Of a stretch of 26,841 nt of DNA, positions 1-9,297 are shown piece after piece. Within the stretch, counting starts at the first letter, position 1; every line of letters begins with the position of its first letter. Under the pieces are notes generated by a model. It worked only from the letters and a program-made list of their open reading frames with translations. It was not told where the DNA came from and did not search any database. The position numbers and the translations under genes are program-made. The stretch comes from CAJWKT01 sp964465375 (GTDB lineage: Bacteria > Pseudomonadota > Gammaproteobacteria > Steroidobacterales > Rariloculaceae), in assembly GCA_964465375.1 (NCBI GenBank), contig CAYXIJ010000027.1, forward strand, positions 1 through 26,841, in the 5' to 3' direction.

Positions 1-80
1 AAGTGAGCCCAAGGTTCCGGTAGCAACAAGCAAACTTGGGTTATAGTTTACATAGCAGGCTTAATAATAAGGATCGGCAC

Positions 81-1784
81 ATGCGGTTAAGTGTCCTGAT
101 GATTACGGTGGGTGTACCCCTACTCGCTTCAATGGATATTGCCCATAGTAGTGACATTGCGAACGCTGCTCAGAAGGGCAATAGCACTGCCATCCGTACT
201 CTAATTGAAGAGGGAGGCGCTGTTGATGAACCACAAATCGACGGCACAACCGCGCTGCACTGGGCCGTTCATTTTAATGACATAGAGGCCGCACAACTGC
301 TAATCCATGCCGGGGCGAGCGTGTCCGTCGCAAACCGCGCCGGGGCCACACCCATGCGCCTCGCTACCATCAACGGTAGTGCGATCATGATCAAGACACT
401 CCTAGAGGCGGGTGCGGACCCTAATGCACCACTGACACAACACGGGGATACGGCGCTCATGATGGCGGCGCGCACGGGAAAACCCGACGCGATTCAGGTA
501 TTGCTAGACAACGGTGCCGAGGTCAATACTCAGGAGGCCTGGGGTGGCACGACTGCCCTGATGTGGGCCATTTCCGAGCACCACCCAATGGCAGTGGAGA
601 TGCTCGTTGAGCACGGTGCCGAGGTCAATATCACTTCGAAGGTTGTTCCGGTGCCAGGTCGCCGTGGTGTCGAGGGAACTAAACCGGAGAACTTTGATCC
701 CAATCAAGAACGGGTGGGCTATGCGAATGGCGGGCTCACGCCGTTGCTCTTTGCTTCGAGGGAAGGCGAGCTCGAAGCCGCGAGGTTACTAATTGCGGCT
801 GGCGCGGACGTGAATGCGATCGCAGCCGATGGAAAAAACCCGTTAGGGCTAGCAATCTATAATGGCCACTATGAACTGGCATCATTTTTGGTCGATAACG
901 AAACAGACGTTAATCATGCCGACGCCGAAGGGTTTCCACCTCTGTTCTGGGCAGTGGATCGGCGTAATATGGAGTGGAGTCCCGGTTTTCCGTGGACGGT
1001 GACTGCGGATCCGCTTCCCTTGATCCGGAAACTTCTGGATGCTGGCGCAGACCCGAATACCTTCTTCAACAACAGGCCAAGATCCCGTCGGAACTTCGGG
1101 GGCTCGCCGCGAATCTTGTTCGCAACCTCGCTGATGCGCGCCGCATATTCCGGAGACGTCGAACTGGTTCGGCTCCTGCTGGAATATGGGGCAGATCCAC
1201 TTGCCAGGAACAGCGACAACGAGACACCGCTCCTGGCCGCCTCCGGGTATGGGTGGATCGATGGCTATAGCCAGGGAAGATCCAACGAGGAGAGGCTCGA
1301 GACCATCCAGTTGCTGGTAGACCTTGGGGCTGATGTAAATTGGGCCTGCAACGACGGTATTACGCCATTGATGGTTGCAGCCAATTTTGGAGTGACCGAT
1401 ATCATCCAATACCTCGTGGACCAGGGTGCAGACCTGTCAGCCCATGACCTCGGCAAGAAAAACGATGGTACGTTCGGTGGAAGCATCGAACCATTAATGC
1501 CCATTGATTATGCCATCGGTGTAGGGACATTCCGGCCGAACAACGCGATTCTACATATGGCCGAGGCCACAGAGCTGATGACCCGGATGATGGTGGAACG
1601 GGGAATCAAACACACCACTTCCGAATGCACCTTGAGAGCATTCTCTTGTGGCCCCGTCGATCCCCAAGGCTCATCGCCTGCAGAGATCGCAATTACCAGG
1701 TCGATTCAGGTCGGAAACCAGGTCGAAGGCATCACTGGAGGTCTGGCGGTTGAGCTTGACGAAGAGGGACTGAATTCAGAGTAA
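81..1784 (+). CDS. Secreted ankyrin-repeat protein
   Basis: This 567-residue protein has roughly ten ankyrin repeats from about residue 25 to 510, recognised by repeated blocks such as GTTALHWAV, AARLLIAAGADVN, ELVRLLLEYGADP and GITPLMVAANFG. Ankyrin repeats form a protein-binding solenoid; no catalytic domain is visible, so a binding or scaffold role is inferred. A start upstream (TTG at 36) is possible, but the ATG at 81 gives a clean signal peptide (MRLSVLMITVGVPLLAS, cut near AHS), so export to the periplasm is likely and I chose it. Longer loops interrupt the repeats around residues 195-215 and 330-350. It converges on the next gene with a 71-base gap. The partner is unknown; neighbouring secreted DUF6152-like proteins are candidates only by position. 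Confidence 0.85.
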   Translation: MRLSVLMITVGVPLLASMDIAHSSDIANAAQKGNSTAIRTLIEEGGAVDEPQIDGTTALHWAVHFNDIEAAQLLIHAGASVSVANRAGATPMRLATINGSAIMIKTLLEAGADPNAPLTQHGDTALMMAARTGKPDAIQVLLDNGAEVNTQEAWGGTTALMWAISEHHPMAVEMLVEHGAEVNITSKVVPVPGRRGVEGTKPENFDPNQERVGYANGGLTPLLFASREGELEAARLLIAAGADVNAIAADGKNPLGLAIYNGHYELASFLVDNETDVNHADAEGFPPLFWAVDRRNMEWSPGFPWTVTADPLPLIRKLLDAGADPNTFFNNRPRSRRNFGGSPRILFATSLMRAAYSGDVELVRLLLEYGADPLARNSDNETPLLAASGYGWIDGYSQGRSNEERLETIQLLVDLGADVNWACNDGITPLMVAANFGVTDIIQYLVDQGADLSAHDLGKKNDGTFGGSIEPLMPIDYAIGVGTFRPNNAILHMAEATELMTRMMVERGIKHTTSECTLRAFSCGPVDPQGSSPAEIAITRSIQVGNQVEGITGGLAVELDEEGLNSE

Positions 1785-1855
1785 CGGAGTAGTACTGCAC
1801 AGGAAGTTCACCATAGGGAGTCCAGATACTCGAGTGCAATATCCCGACAAAATTA

Positions 1856-2896
1856 CTACTTGAAAAGCAGGTGCATCGTGCTTGACTCAATGTTGCAATC
1901 CGTATCGGCAAATACATGATCCGGAACTATCTGGTAGCTTCCACCCACAGTAGCTAATCCAGTGAGATAGACAGGGTCTGAAATTGTATAGGACACGTCC
2001 ATTTTGAGACCATCTCGGCTAAGTTCATAGCGTTCGGTCACAATTTTTTTATCGCTTGAATCCAGCCCAGCAGCGTTACCCCATTTGTCGGGAGAAAATC
2101 CTCGAGTCTCCACTGTCAGAGTATTGCCTTGTATCTCACCAACCGAAAAACCGAGCCTGTCCGGCTGCCAATCATCCGGTCGGTCCCGTCCGTCCAGCCA
2201 GACCGTGCGTACAGTGTTATCAAGATCCTTGGTTATCCTAATATGGCTGTCAAAGCGCTCCCATTTAGATGAGGACACAGCAAAGATTGTTCTTGGTGTT
2301 CCACGCATAATGCAACGATTCAGCGGGTCATCATCCCGGTCATGGCTGCTCGCCTGTTGCCGACCCAATTCCGTTAAAGGCCATTGCAGAGGTGGCTCGA
2401 AAAGGGGGAAATTGTTTACCGATGCTCTCCAGGTGCCAGAGAAGTCCTTTGAGGGGGTGGCGCTGCCTGTTGGCTCTACTTGCACTATCTCAGCACCTTC
2501 GATGTCGGGCAGATTCCTGTTGCTGAATACACCCAAAAGCTTCTTGTCAGGCGTCAATACCCAAGCCATAAGAGCAAACTTCCTGTCGGGATTGCGATCG
2601 ACAGTGACACCAACACGTATCTGATCGCCAGCTGTTAGTGTATTTTCAGTCCAGCCAACCCTCATGGCACCCGGCAAATTGTGGCCTTCAAGCACCCAGA
2701 TCTCCCCATCGGCTAGTTCCAGATCTACGTATAGGTGAGGGTTGAGCCACTTGTAATTCGTCACCGTACCGGCCATTTCAACCGGATCGCCCCTATTAAA
2801 ATTGGCGCGTGAATGATGTGCCAGCACGCTGCTGGATGAAAGGAACTGAGCAGAACAAACGCAAAGAAAAACAGGTAACGTTGCCGCGATTCGCAT
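1856..2896 (-). CDS. Secreted two-domain DUF6152-like protein (copy 1)
   Basis: The 346-residue product begins with a signal peptide ending in SVLA, directly followed by His-His. The first domain (about residues 27-130) has GTVTNYKWLNPHLYVDLEL, matching the DUF6152-type pattern shared by three other genes here. The second domain (about 150-346) starts at FSGTW and has LTELG, NRCIMRGTP, RTVWLDG and a GNTLTVETRGF block that align with the C-terminal domains of the other copies. The mature protein has just two cysteines, one in NRC and one near the C-terminus. The function is unknown; a periplasmic metal-binding role is inferred from the His-His and Asn-Pro-His motifs. It is divergent from the truncated phosphoesterase, with only 25 bases between the two starts. 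Confidence 0.8.
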   Translation of the reverse strand: MRIAATLPVFLCVCSAQFLSSSSVLAHHSRANFNRGDPVEMAGTVTNYKWLNPHLYVDLELADGEIWVLEGHNLPGAMRVGWTENTLTAGDQIRVGVTVDRNPDRKFALMAWVLTPDKKLLGVFSNRNLPDIEGAEIVQVEPTGSATPSKDFSGTWRASVNNFPLFEPPLQWPLTELGRQQASSHDRDDDPLNRCIMRGTPRTIFAVSSSKWERFDSHIRITKDLDNTVRTVWLDGRDRPDDWQPDRLGFSVGEIQGNTLTVETRGFSPDKWGNAAGLDSSDKKIVTERYELSRDGLKMDVSYTISDPVYLTGLATVGGSYQIVPDHVFADTDCNIESSTMHLLFK

Positions 2897-2921
2897 TCAG
2901 TCACTCCGAGATCATTCAGAT

Positions 2922-3755
2922 GTGATCAAAATCACGATTAAATATATCAGTTCGGGGAGCGAGCTGGCACTGATTTTTGGACCTGAGGACCGTTTGTATC
3001 GTTTTGCCGGACCGGATACAGCAAATACTCAGACGAGGATCACCGAGGAGCTGGGCGCTGACTTCCCCTACTTCGTATCCATCGGCAATCATGATAATCG
3101 GGCGTGGGATGGACCGGATGGCTATCAAGCCAAGATGCAGGCCCGCCTTGATAGAGTCGAGGGAGCGAACTGTAGCGGTAATTTAGGCATTAAGGCTGCG
3201 TGCACTTACGACGGCTTGTTCTTCATTTTGTCCGCAGCGGGCTTGGTACCCAGGGGGCCGGACAACCCGGAACATATCGCTTTCATCCGTGAGCAATTGG
3301 CTGAGAGTGATGCGGCCTGGGAGGTCTGCTCCTGGCACATGAACATGACAGAGATGCAACTCGGCGCCAAGCGGGACGCAGTTGGCTGGGGACCTTACAG
3401 AGCGTGCCGTGAGGCCGGCGCCATCATTGTAACGGGTCATGAGCACAGCTACTCCCGGACCCACCTAATGGATAGCTTCGAAACCCAAAGTATTGCGTCT
3501 ACGAGCAGTACGCTGACGATCGAGGACGGAAAAAGCTTCGTTGCTGTGGTCGGTACAGGTGGACAGGAAGTCAGGCCGCAACGCCGCAGCGGCGACTGGT
3601 GGGCATCCATCTATACATCTGACCAGGATGCATTAGCGGGCGCGTTGTTCTGCACATTCAGAGCCGATGGCGAGTCGGACAGGGCGCGCTGCTACTTCAA
3701 GAATATTGCCGGCGAGATCATTGACCGGTTTGAGTTAAAAAAGGTATCTCCCTGA
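2922..3755 (+). pseudogene. N-terminally truncated calcineurin-like metallophosphoesterase
   Basis: Three of the usual metal-binding motifs of calcineurin-like phosphoesterases are visible: GNHDNR near residue 57, WHMN near 138 and GHEHSYSRT near 173. The family normally begins with a D-x-H motif and a GD motif about 30-60 residues before GNHD, and supplies two metal ligands from them. Here only about 55 residues precede GNHD and neither motif is present. The open frame starts with GTG at 2922, has no signal peptide, and lies 25 bases from the divergent neighbour, leaving little room for a promoter. The most likely reading is a 5'-deleted gene whose remaining frame is still intact, perhaps a recent event. 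An active enzyme with altered metal binding cannot be excluded. Confidence 0.65.
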
Positions 3756-3917
3756 GGATGACATGGGCTCCGTCTCAGGCCTGGGCTACGCTCAGATGCA
3801 CTACAATAATGCAAGCAATTACGGACCATCGTGCGTAGGTATCCTGGCTGGCAACAACAACTGGCGCGCGCCAGATCGTTAACAATATATACTCCACAAT
3901 TTTTGGGAGCCCGATCC

Positions 3918-4946
3918 ATGAAAAAAATGCTCGTGGCCATCGCCGGCCTAGCTCTTCTCTCTGTTATACCAATAACCAGTGCCCATCACGGCTTTGCGGC
4001 CCATTTTGACCCCAACCAAATTATCAGGATCGAAGGCACCGTTAAACAGTTCGATTTTATTAATCCGCATGCCTTTCTGTACATAGACTACGTGAATGAA
4101 GCTGGTGAACCAGTTGTTTACCTTTGCGACCTTCAGGCACGAACCCAGTTGGTCAGACGAGGGGTCGATCAAACTCTGTTCACAGTGGGTGAACCCATTA
4201 TCGTTGAAGGTTTCCCGGCAAGGCGTGATCCATATGGATGCGAATTCGGTACAGGGTACTTCGCTGACGGTAGTAGCTTTACGATGCGAAGTACGGACGA
4301 GGCACGAACACAATTTGCTGAAAACCGCGAAATACCATTGGCCCCGGGCATCAGCCGATCAATCTTCGGTAATTGGATTCGTCCGGGTATGTTCGGTGAT
4401 GCCAGCGGCAGAGGCACGACCACGGGCCAAGACTCGATTACACCGGCCGGTGAAGCAGCGCGCAACCAATTTGACCCCATTGCCGATAACCCTGTTGTTC
4501 GTTGCGAAGGAGGCAGTCCTGTACGCAATTGGGGATCGCCAGGCCTTGCAACCTCTATCCGCCAGGTGGATAACAAAATTTTCATTTACCACGAAACGAT
4601 GGATGTGAACCGTACGATCCATATGGATCTGGTAGAACACCCTGCCAATATGGAACCCACTGATATGGGCCACTCCATCGGCCATTTTGAAAGGGATGTG
4701 CTGGTCATTAACACTGCAGGATTCGCGCCCGGTGTGTTGATCGGCTCAACGTTACATACCGACCAGATGACGATGGAAGAAAGGCTTTCGGTCCAGGGAG
4801 AAACGGGACGCCTACTGATCTCCTGGACCGTCAACGAACCAGTCTATTACTCGGAACCAATTACCGGCAGTCAGCAGTTGCAGAGCACGAGTCAACTAAT
4901 CATCCGATATGAATGTAATCCCGAGGTACCAGAGGACTACCAATAG
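3918..4946 (+). CDS. Secreted two-domain DUF6152-like protein (copy 2)
   Basis: The ATG at 3918 is preceded by GGGAG at 3905-3909 and opens a signal peptide (MKKMLVAIAGLALLSVIPIT) predicted to be cut after TSA, leaving His-His at the new N-terminus. The first domain carries EGTVKQFDFINPHAFLYIDY and resembles DUF6152. The second domain has VVRCEGGSP, RTIHMDL, GHSIGHFERDVLVINTAGF and a final YEC, matching copies 1 and 3. Unlike those copies, its first domain has two additional cysteines (YLCD and YGCEF). Total length is 342 residues. It is the first of a run of same-strand genes leading into the 5-oxoprolinase-type enzyme 61 bases downstream. Function is unknown. Confidence 0.82.
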   Translation: MKKMLVAIAGLALLSVIPITSAHHGFAAHFDPNQIIRIEGTVKQFDFINPHAFLYIDYVNEAGEPVVYLCDLQARTQLVRRGVDQTLFTVGEPIIVEGFPARRDPYGCEFGTGYFADGSSFTMRSTDEARTQFAENREIPLAPGISRSIFGNWIRPGMFGDASGRGTTTGQDSITPAGEAARNQFDPIADNPVVRCEGGSPVRNWGSPGLATSIRQVDNKIFIYHETMDVNRTIHMDLVEHPANMEPTDMGHSIGHFERDVLVINTAGFAPGVLIGSTLHTDQMTMEERLSVQGETGRLLISWTVNEPVYYSEPITGSQQLQSTSQLIIRYECNPEVPEDYQ

Positions 4947-5007
4947 TGCGTAAAACCTGACCGGAACAGTTTCGATATGCTCTCTTTGCCTCGGTTGTTT
5001 CGGGACA

Positions 5008-8000
5008 ATGACAAAAAAAACTAAATGGCAATTCTGGATTGACCGTGGTGGCACCTTTACCGACATAGTGGCGCAAACACCCCAAGGTAATTTAAAAACA
5101 CTAAAGTTACTTTCTGAAAATCCTGGGCAGTACCAAGATGCTGCCATTCACGGCATTCGAAAGTTTCTGGACAAGGAAGTACCTGCTAACAGGGACATCG
5201 AATCCGTAAAAATGGGAACGACTGCTGCTACCAACGCCCTGTTGGAGCATCGCGGTGAACCAACACTCCTTGTGATTACCAAGGGCTTCCGTGACGCTCT
5301 TCGTATCGGGTATCAGGATCGCCCGGATATCTTCGCCTTGGATATCCAATTACCTAGGATGCTCTACACAGAAGTAGTGGAGGCAAAGGAACGCATTTCA
5401 GCCCATGGAGAAATTGTTCGCCCTCTGGAGGAGGAAGAACTTCAAAAGTCTTTAATAAACGCACGTACCCGTGGACTCGGTAGCGTTGCTATCGTTTTGC
5501 TCCATGGCTATCGATTTCCAGAACATGAAAATCGTGTTGCGACTATTGCTCGCGAACTGGGGTTCCAGCAAATATCAGTTTCCCACAAAACCAGTCCCTT
5601 GATGAAATTGATTACACGGGCAGACACAACACTCATGGATGCCTATCTTTCTCCAGTCCTTGATAGGCACGTTAGTAAAGTCCGCTCTGGCTTGAAAGGA
5701 ATGCTCGGAACTTCGCCACCCATGTTCTTTATGCAAAGCCACGGGGGGCTTGCGCGGGCGGACCGCTTGCGAGGAAAAGATAGCGTACTCTCAGGACCCG
5801 CAGGCGGAGTAGTAGGGATGGCACAAACAGCCACCGCAGCAGGTTTTAGAAAATTGATCGGTTTTGACATGGGTGGTACCTCAACAGATGTATCGCTCTT
5901 CCAGGGTCACTACGAAAGAACAGACCGTACTTTGATAGCAGGAATGAGGGTCAGTACTCCAATGATGGAAATTCATAGTATCGCTGCCGGAGGCGGCTCA
6001 ATTCTGGAGTATCAATCTTCTCGTCTCCAAGTAGGGCCACACTCGGCAGGCGCATTTCCAGGGCCCGCATGTTATCGAAATGGTGGCCCTCTTACGGTGA
6101 CAGATGCAAACGTTTATCTGGGTCGCATCCAGAAAGAATTTTTTCCGAAAACATTTGGCAAAAATTCAGAGCAAACAATTGACACCGGGATCGTAAATAA
6201 AAAATTCAATGCACTTGCAGAAGAAATCGGCAAAGGAAAGACAGCACAACTCACCCCTCATGAGATCGCTAACGGCTTCTTACGAATCACCGTAGAAAGA
6301 ATGGCAAGCGCCATCAAGAAAATCTCCACGAAGAGAGGGCACGATATCACCGAATTTACTCTTTGTTGCTTCGGTGGTGCCGGAGGTCAACATGCATGCC
6401 AGGTTGCGGATGCTCTACAAATAAGCAAAATCTTTATCCATCCCCTTGCAGGGGTCATGTCTGCCTACGGAATGGGTTTTGCTGACCTACGAGTTGTAAA
6501 ACAAAAGGCGTGCGAAGAAACCCTGACCTCAGATTATATCCCTCAGCTAAATTCAGATTTCATCGAACTAACCCAGCAGGCCGTGGGCGAACTCCATGCA
6601 CAGGGAATAGAAAATAAACTGATACGCTTTGAGCAACGCCTACAACTGAAGGTTACTGGTTCGGACGCGGTACTTGATATTCCTTGGGTAGAGACGGATC
6701 CCCTCGAAAAAATCCGAACACATTTTCACAAAAAACATGAGCAACTTTTCGGCTTTCAAGCGCTAGATGCAGAAATTATTCTGGAATCAATTGAATCAGA
6801 AGCGATTGGTGAAACAGATTGCCCGAAAGAAAAACCAATCCCCGAATCAAACTTCTCCTTGAAACCCATCGACCATAGAACAGTTTGGTTTCAAGGCAAC
6901 AAAAAGAAAACGCCTATTTACCAGCGGGAGGACCTTCCAATCCGGGTCCCTATTTCAGCCCCAGCTGTAATTGCTGAAAAAAATGCGACGACGATCATCG
7001 ACCCTGGCTGGCAAGGTGAGATGAATGAGTTCGGGCAACTCATCCTCTCTCGTATCGCAATTAACAGTAAAAAAGAAGATATCTCGGCCACAGTTAACCC
7101 AGTTATGCTCGAAATCTTCAATAATCTTTTCATGCACGTTGCAGAACAAATGGGTGTAGTGCTCGAGCACACGGCACACTCTGTCAATATCAAAGAACGC
7201 CTGGATTTCTCCTGCGCCCTATTTGATGCGGAAGGCGAACTAATCGCAAATGCACCTCATATACCGGTACACCTCGGTTCTATGGGGGAAAGTGTAAAGG
7301 CAGTCTTGAGCCAGAATCGTAATGACATGGGACCGGGCGATGTCTATGTACTGAACGCCCCCTACAACGGCGGCACCCATCTGCCCGACATCACAGTCGT
7401 CACCCCGGTTTTTGATCCAACCGGACACAAACTTGAATTCTCCGTAGCGTGCCGGGCACATCACGCAGATATCGGTGGCAAAACGCCCGGGTCTATGCCA
7501 GCAACGAGCAAGACGATTACGGAAGAAGGGATCCTGCTTGATAACCAAATACTGGTCAAAAACGGAATATTTCTTGAAGATGAAATTAGAGCTGCCTTAG
7601 GTTCTGGCCCCTACCCAGCCCGCAACCCTAACCAGAATATTGCAGATCTTAAGGCGCAAGTGGCTGCAAATACGAAAGGCGTGGCTGAGCTCAAAAACAT
7701 GATGGGCCGTTTCGGTCGGGACATCGTTTTCGCATACATGGGTTACATCAAGAAAAACGCAGAAGAATGCGTTCGAAAAGCGATCTCCAAGCTGACTAAC
7801 GGAAGCTGGGTAGTCGAGCTCGACAGTGGAAAACAAATCAAAGTCTCAGTCCAGGTTGATCCTGGCCGCGGGTGTGCAGTTATTGATTTTACTGGTACAT
7901 CTCCAGAGAGCTCGTGTAATTTCAACGCACCTGCAGCCGTTGTTCGGGCAGCTGTCCTTTACGTATTTCGCACACTCGTAGAAGAAAATATCCCTCTCAA

Positions 8001-8631
8001 TGACGGATGCCTTCGCCCAATTACGATCCGATTGCCTGAATCCAGCCTGGTTAATCCCAGCTACCCTGCCCCAGTTGTCGCTGGCAATGTCGAAACATCA
8101 CAATGTATTACAGATGCACTCCTCGCCGCTCTAGATGCCTGCGCAGCATCCCAGGGAACTATGAACAATTTCACCTTCGGTAATGACCAGTACCAATACT
8201 ACGAGACCATTTGTGGGGGAGCAGGTGCGGGTCCGAATTTCCATGGCGCGAGCGCGATACATACACACATGACAAACTGCCGGCTCACAGACCCTGAGGT
8301 CCTTGAGTGGCGCTACCCAGTCCGTGTCGAGCGATTTGAGATTCGAACCGGCACGGGAGGAGCTGGGGCTCAGCGCGGTGGAGATGGGGTAATTCGTGAA
8401 ATTTGTTTTCTGAAACCAGTACAGGCAGCCATTATTTCAAATCGCAGACGGGTCAGTCCGTTCGGGCTTAAAGGTGGTGGAGATGGGCAACCGGGCAGAA
8501 ATTATATTATCCGGAAATCAGCTGGTACAGCAGAGGAAATCAACGCTACGGCAGAAGTCGAACTCGGCGAGGGTGACCGGTTCGTTGTCGAGACGCCGGG
8601 TGGTGGTGGGTACGGTCAAAATAAACTCTAA
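5008..8631 (+). CDS. Fused HyuA/HyuB 5-oxoprolinase-type ATP-dependent hydrolase
   Basis: This 1207-residue protein joins the two halves that are separate HyuA and HyuB in many bacteria, as in ATP-dependent 5-oxoprolinase (about 1250-1290 residues). The N-terminus has the phosphate-binding IDRGGTFTDIV (residues 11-21) and a second actin-fold block GFDMGGTSTDVS near residue 285. The HyuB half starts near residue 696 (VNPVMLEIFNNLFMHVAEQM) and contains TAHSVNIKERLDFS and a glycine-rich C-terminus (ETPGGGGYG). The family hydrolyses 5-oxoproline, hydantoins or related cyclic amides using ATP in the cytoplasm. The opening WIDRGGTFTDIVAQTPQG and the LLSENP motif favour the 5-oxoprolinase branch, but the substrate cannot be settled from sequence alone. 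The glutathione S-transferase gene 46 bases downstream fits a link to glutathione or gamma-glutamyl turnover. Confidence 0.88.
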   Translation: MTKKTKWQFWIDRGGTFTDIVAQTPQGNLKTLKLLSENPGQYQDAAIHGIRKFLDKEVPANRDIESVKMGTTAATNALLEHRGEPTLLVITKGFRDALRIGYQDRPDIFALDIQLPRMLYTEVVEAKERISAHGEIVRPLEEEELQKSLINARTRGLGSVAIVLLHGYRFPEHENRVATIARELGFQQISVSHKTSPLMKLITRADTTLMDAYLSPVLDRHVSKVRSGLKGMLGTSPPMFFMQSHGGLARADRLRGKDSVLSGPAGGVVGMAQTATAAGFRKLIGFDMGGTSTDVSLFQGHYERTDRTLIAGMRVSTPMMEIHSIAAGGGSILEYQSSRLQVGPHSAGAFPGPACYRNGGPLTVTDANVYLGRIQKEFFPKTFGKNSEQTIDTGIVNKKFNALAEEIGKGKTAQLTPHEIANGFLRITVERMASAIKKISTKRGHDITEFTLCCFGGAGGQHACQVADALQISKIFIHPLAGVMSAYGMGFADLRVVKQKACEETLTSDYIPQLNSDFIELTQQAVGELHAQGIENKLIRFEQRLQLKVTGSDAVLDIPWVETDPLEKIRTHFHKKHEQLFGFQALDAEIILESIESEAIGETDCPKEKPIPESNFSLKPIDHRTVWFQGNKKKTPIYQREDLPIRVPISAPAVIAEKNATTIIDPGWQGEMNEFGQLILSRIAINSKKEDISATVNPVMLEIFNNLFMHVAEQMGVVLEHTAHSVNIKERLDFSCALFDAEGELIANAPHIPVHLGSMGESVKAVLSQNRNDMGPGDVYVLNAPYNGGTHLPDITVVTPVFDPTGHKLEFSVACRAHHADIGGKTPGSMPATSKTITEEGILLDNQILVKNGIFLEDEIRAALGSGPYPARNPNQNIADLKAQVAANTKGVAELKNMMGRFGRDIVFAYMGYIKKNAEECVRKAISKLTNGSWVVELDSGKQIKVSVQVDPGRGCAVIDFTGTSPESSCNFNAPAAVVRAAVLYVFRTLVEENIPLNDGCLRPITIRLPESSLVNPSYPAPVVAGNVETSQCITDALLAALDACAASQGTMNNFTFGNDQYQYYETICGGAGAGPNFHGASAIHTHMTNCRLTDPEVLEWRYPVRVERFEIRTGTGGAGAQRGGDGVIREICFLKPVQAAIISNRRRVSPFGLKGGGDGQPGRNYIIRKSAGTAEEINATAEVELGEGDRFVVETPGGGGYGQNKL

Positions 8632-8677
8632 TTAAGTTATCATCTTATGGTCACTTTCAGCACAGGCTAATTCCTTT

Positions 8678-9274
8678 ATGAAATTGTATTCTCACCCAGG
8701 CGCATGCTCATCGGCATCGCACATTGCCCTGCTAGAGGCCGGACTTGATTTTGAGTTGATTAAAGTCAACCTTCACTCCGATCGAAAGCTCCCTGACGGC
8801 CGCTCTTTGGTTGATGTTAACCAAAAAAATTCTGTACCGGTGCTAGAGCTTGATAACGGGGAGATTCTTACAGAGAACACAGCAATCTTGCAGTACATTG
8901 CAGACCAGAATCCCGGTTCAGGGCTCGCGCCGGCCAGCGGTACATGGGAGCGTTACCGACTACAGGAATGGCTCAGTTATATTAATTTTGAGTTGCATGC
9001 GGGAATCGGTCCGATGTTCAGGCCGGATCTTCCTGATGAAGTAAAGAGCAAGGCGCTGGAAAAATTCCTTAGTAAATTGGCTTATGTGGAAAATGCCCTT
9101 GCAAGCAACGATTATCTAATGGGGGATCAATTCACAGTCGCAGACTCCTATCTCTTTATCGTCTTAAGCTGGACTGCAATGTTTGATGTGAAATTACCAC
9201 CCAATATCAACGCATTCCAGGAACGTTGCATGACTCGCCCACATGTTGTTACCGTGAAGGCTGCTGCCGTTTAA
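8678..9274 (+). CDS. Beta-class glutathione S-transferase
   Basis: The 198-residue protein starts MKLYSHPGACS, the hallmark of bacterial beta-class GSTs in which Cys10 forms a mixed disulfide with glutathione. The thioredoxin-like domain continues to the SVPVLELDNGEILTENTAIL block, where the cis-Pro and the glutamate/threonine contact glutathione. The helical C-terminal domain has the conserved YLMGDQFTVADSYLF N-capping box. Length is close to the usual 200-205. It would conjugate or reduce electrophilic compounds in the cytoplasm; the substrate is unknown. It sits between the 5-oxoprolinase-type gene and a secreted DUF6152-like gene, 23 bases before the latter, so co-transcription is likely. 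Confidence 0.9.
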   Translation: MKLYSHPGACSSASHIALLEAGLDFELIKVNLHSDRKLPDGRSLVDVNQKNSVPVLELDNGEILTENTAILQYIADQNPGSGLAPASGTWERYRLQEWLSYINFELHAGIGPMFRPDLPDEVKSKALEKFLSKLAYVENALASNDYLMGDQFTVADSYLFIVLSWTAMFDVKLPPNINAFQERCMTRPHVVTVKAAAV

Positions 9275-9282
9275 TTCCATAT

Positions 9283-9290
9283 AAGGAGGA
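9283..9290 (+). promoter_or_regulatory. Ribosome binding site that fixes a TTG start
   Basis: AAGGAGGA lies 7 bases before the TTG at 9298. The only in-frame ATG upstream lies inside the GST gene and would bury the signal peptide, so this site supports the TTG start of the secreted copy 3. Confidence 0.75.
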
Positions 9291-9297
9291 AATATCC

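Noticed and set aside
882..1409. Minus-strand open frame of 175 codons
   Set aside because: It lies wholly inside the ankyrin gene, opposite strand, with a composition that mirrors the repeats and no recognisable motif.
2085..2624. Plus-strand open frame of 179 codons
   Set aside because: It is antisense to DUF6152-like copy 1, whose frame has a signal peptide and family motifs; it also does not supply the missing N-terminus of the phosphoesterase.
9226..9297. Longer N-terminus for DUF6152-like copy 3
   Set aside because: It overlaps the GST gene and hides the signal peptide; the AAGGAGGA site points to the TTG at 9298.
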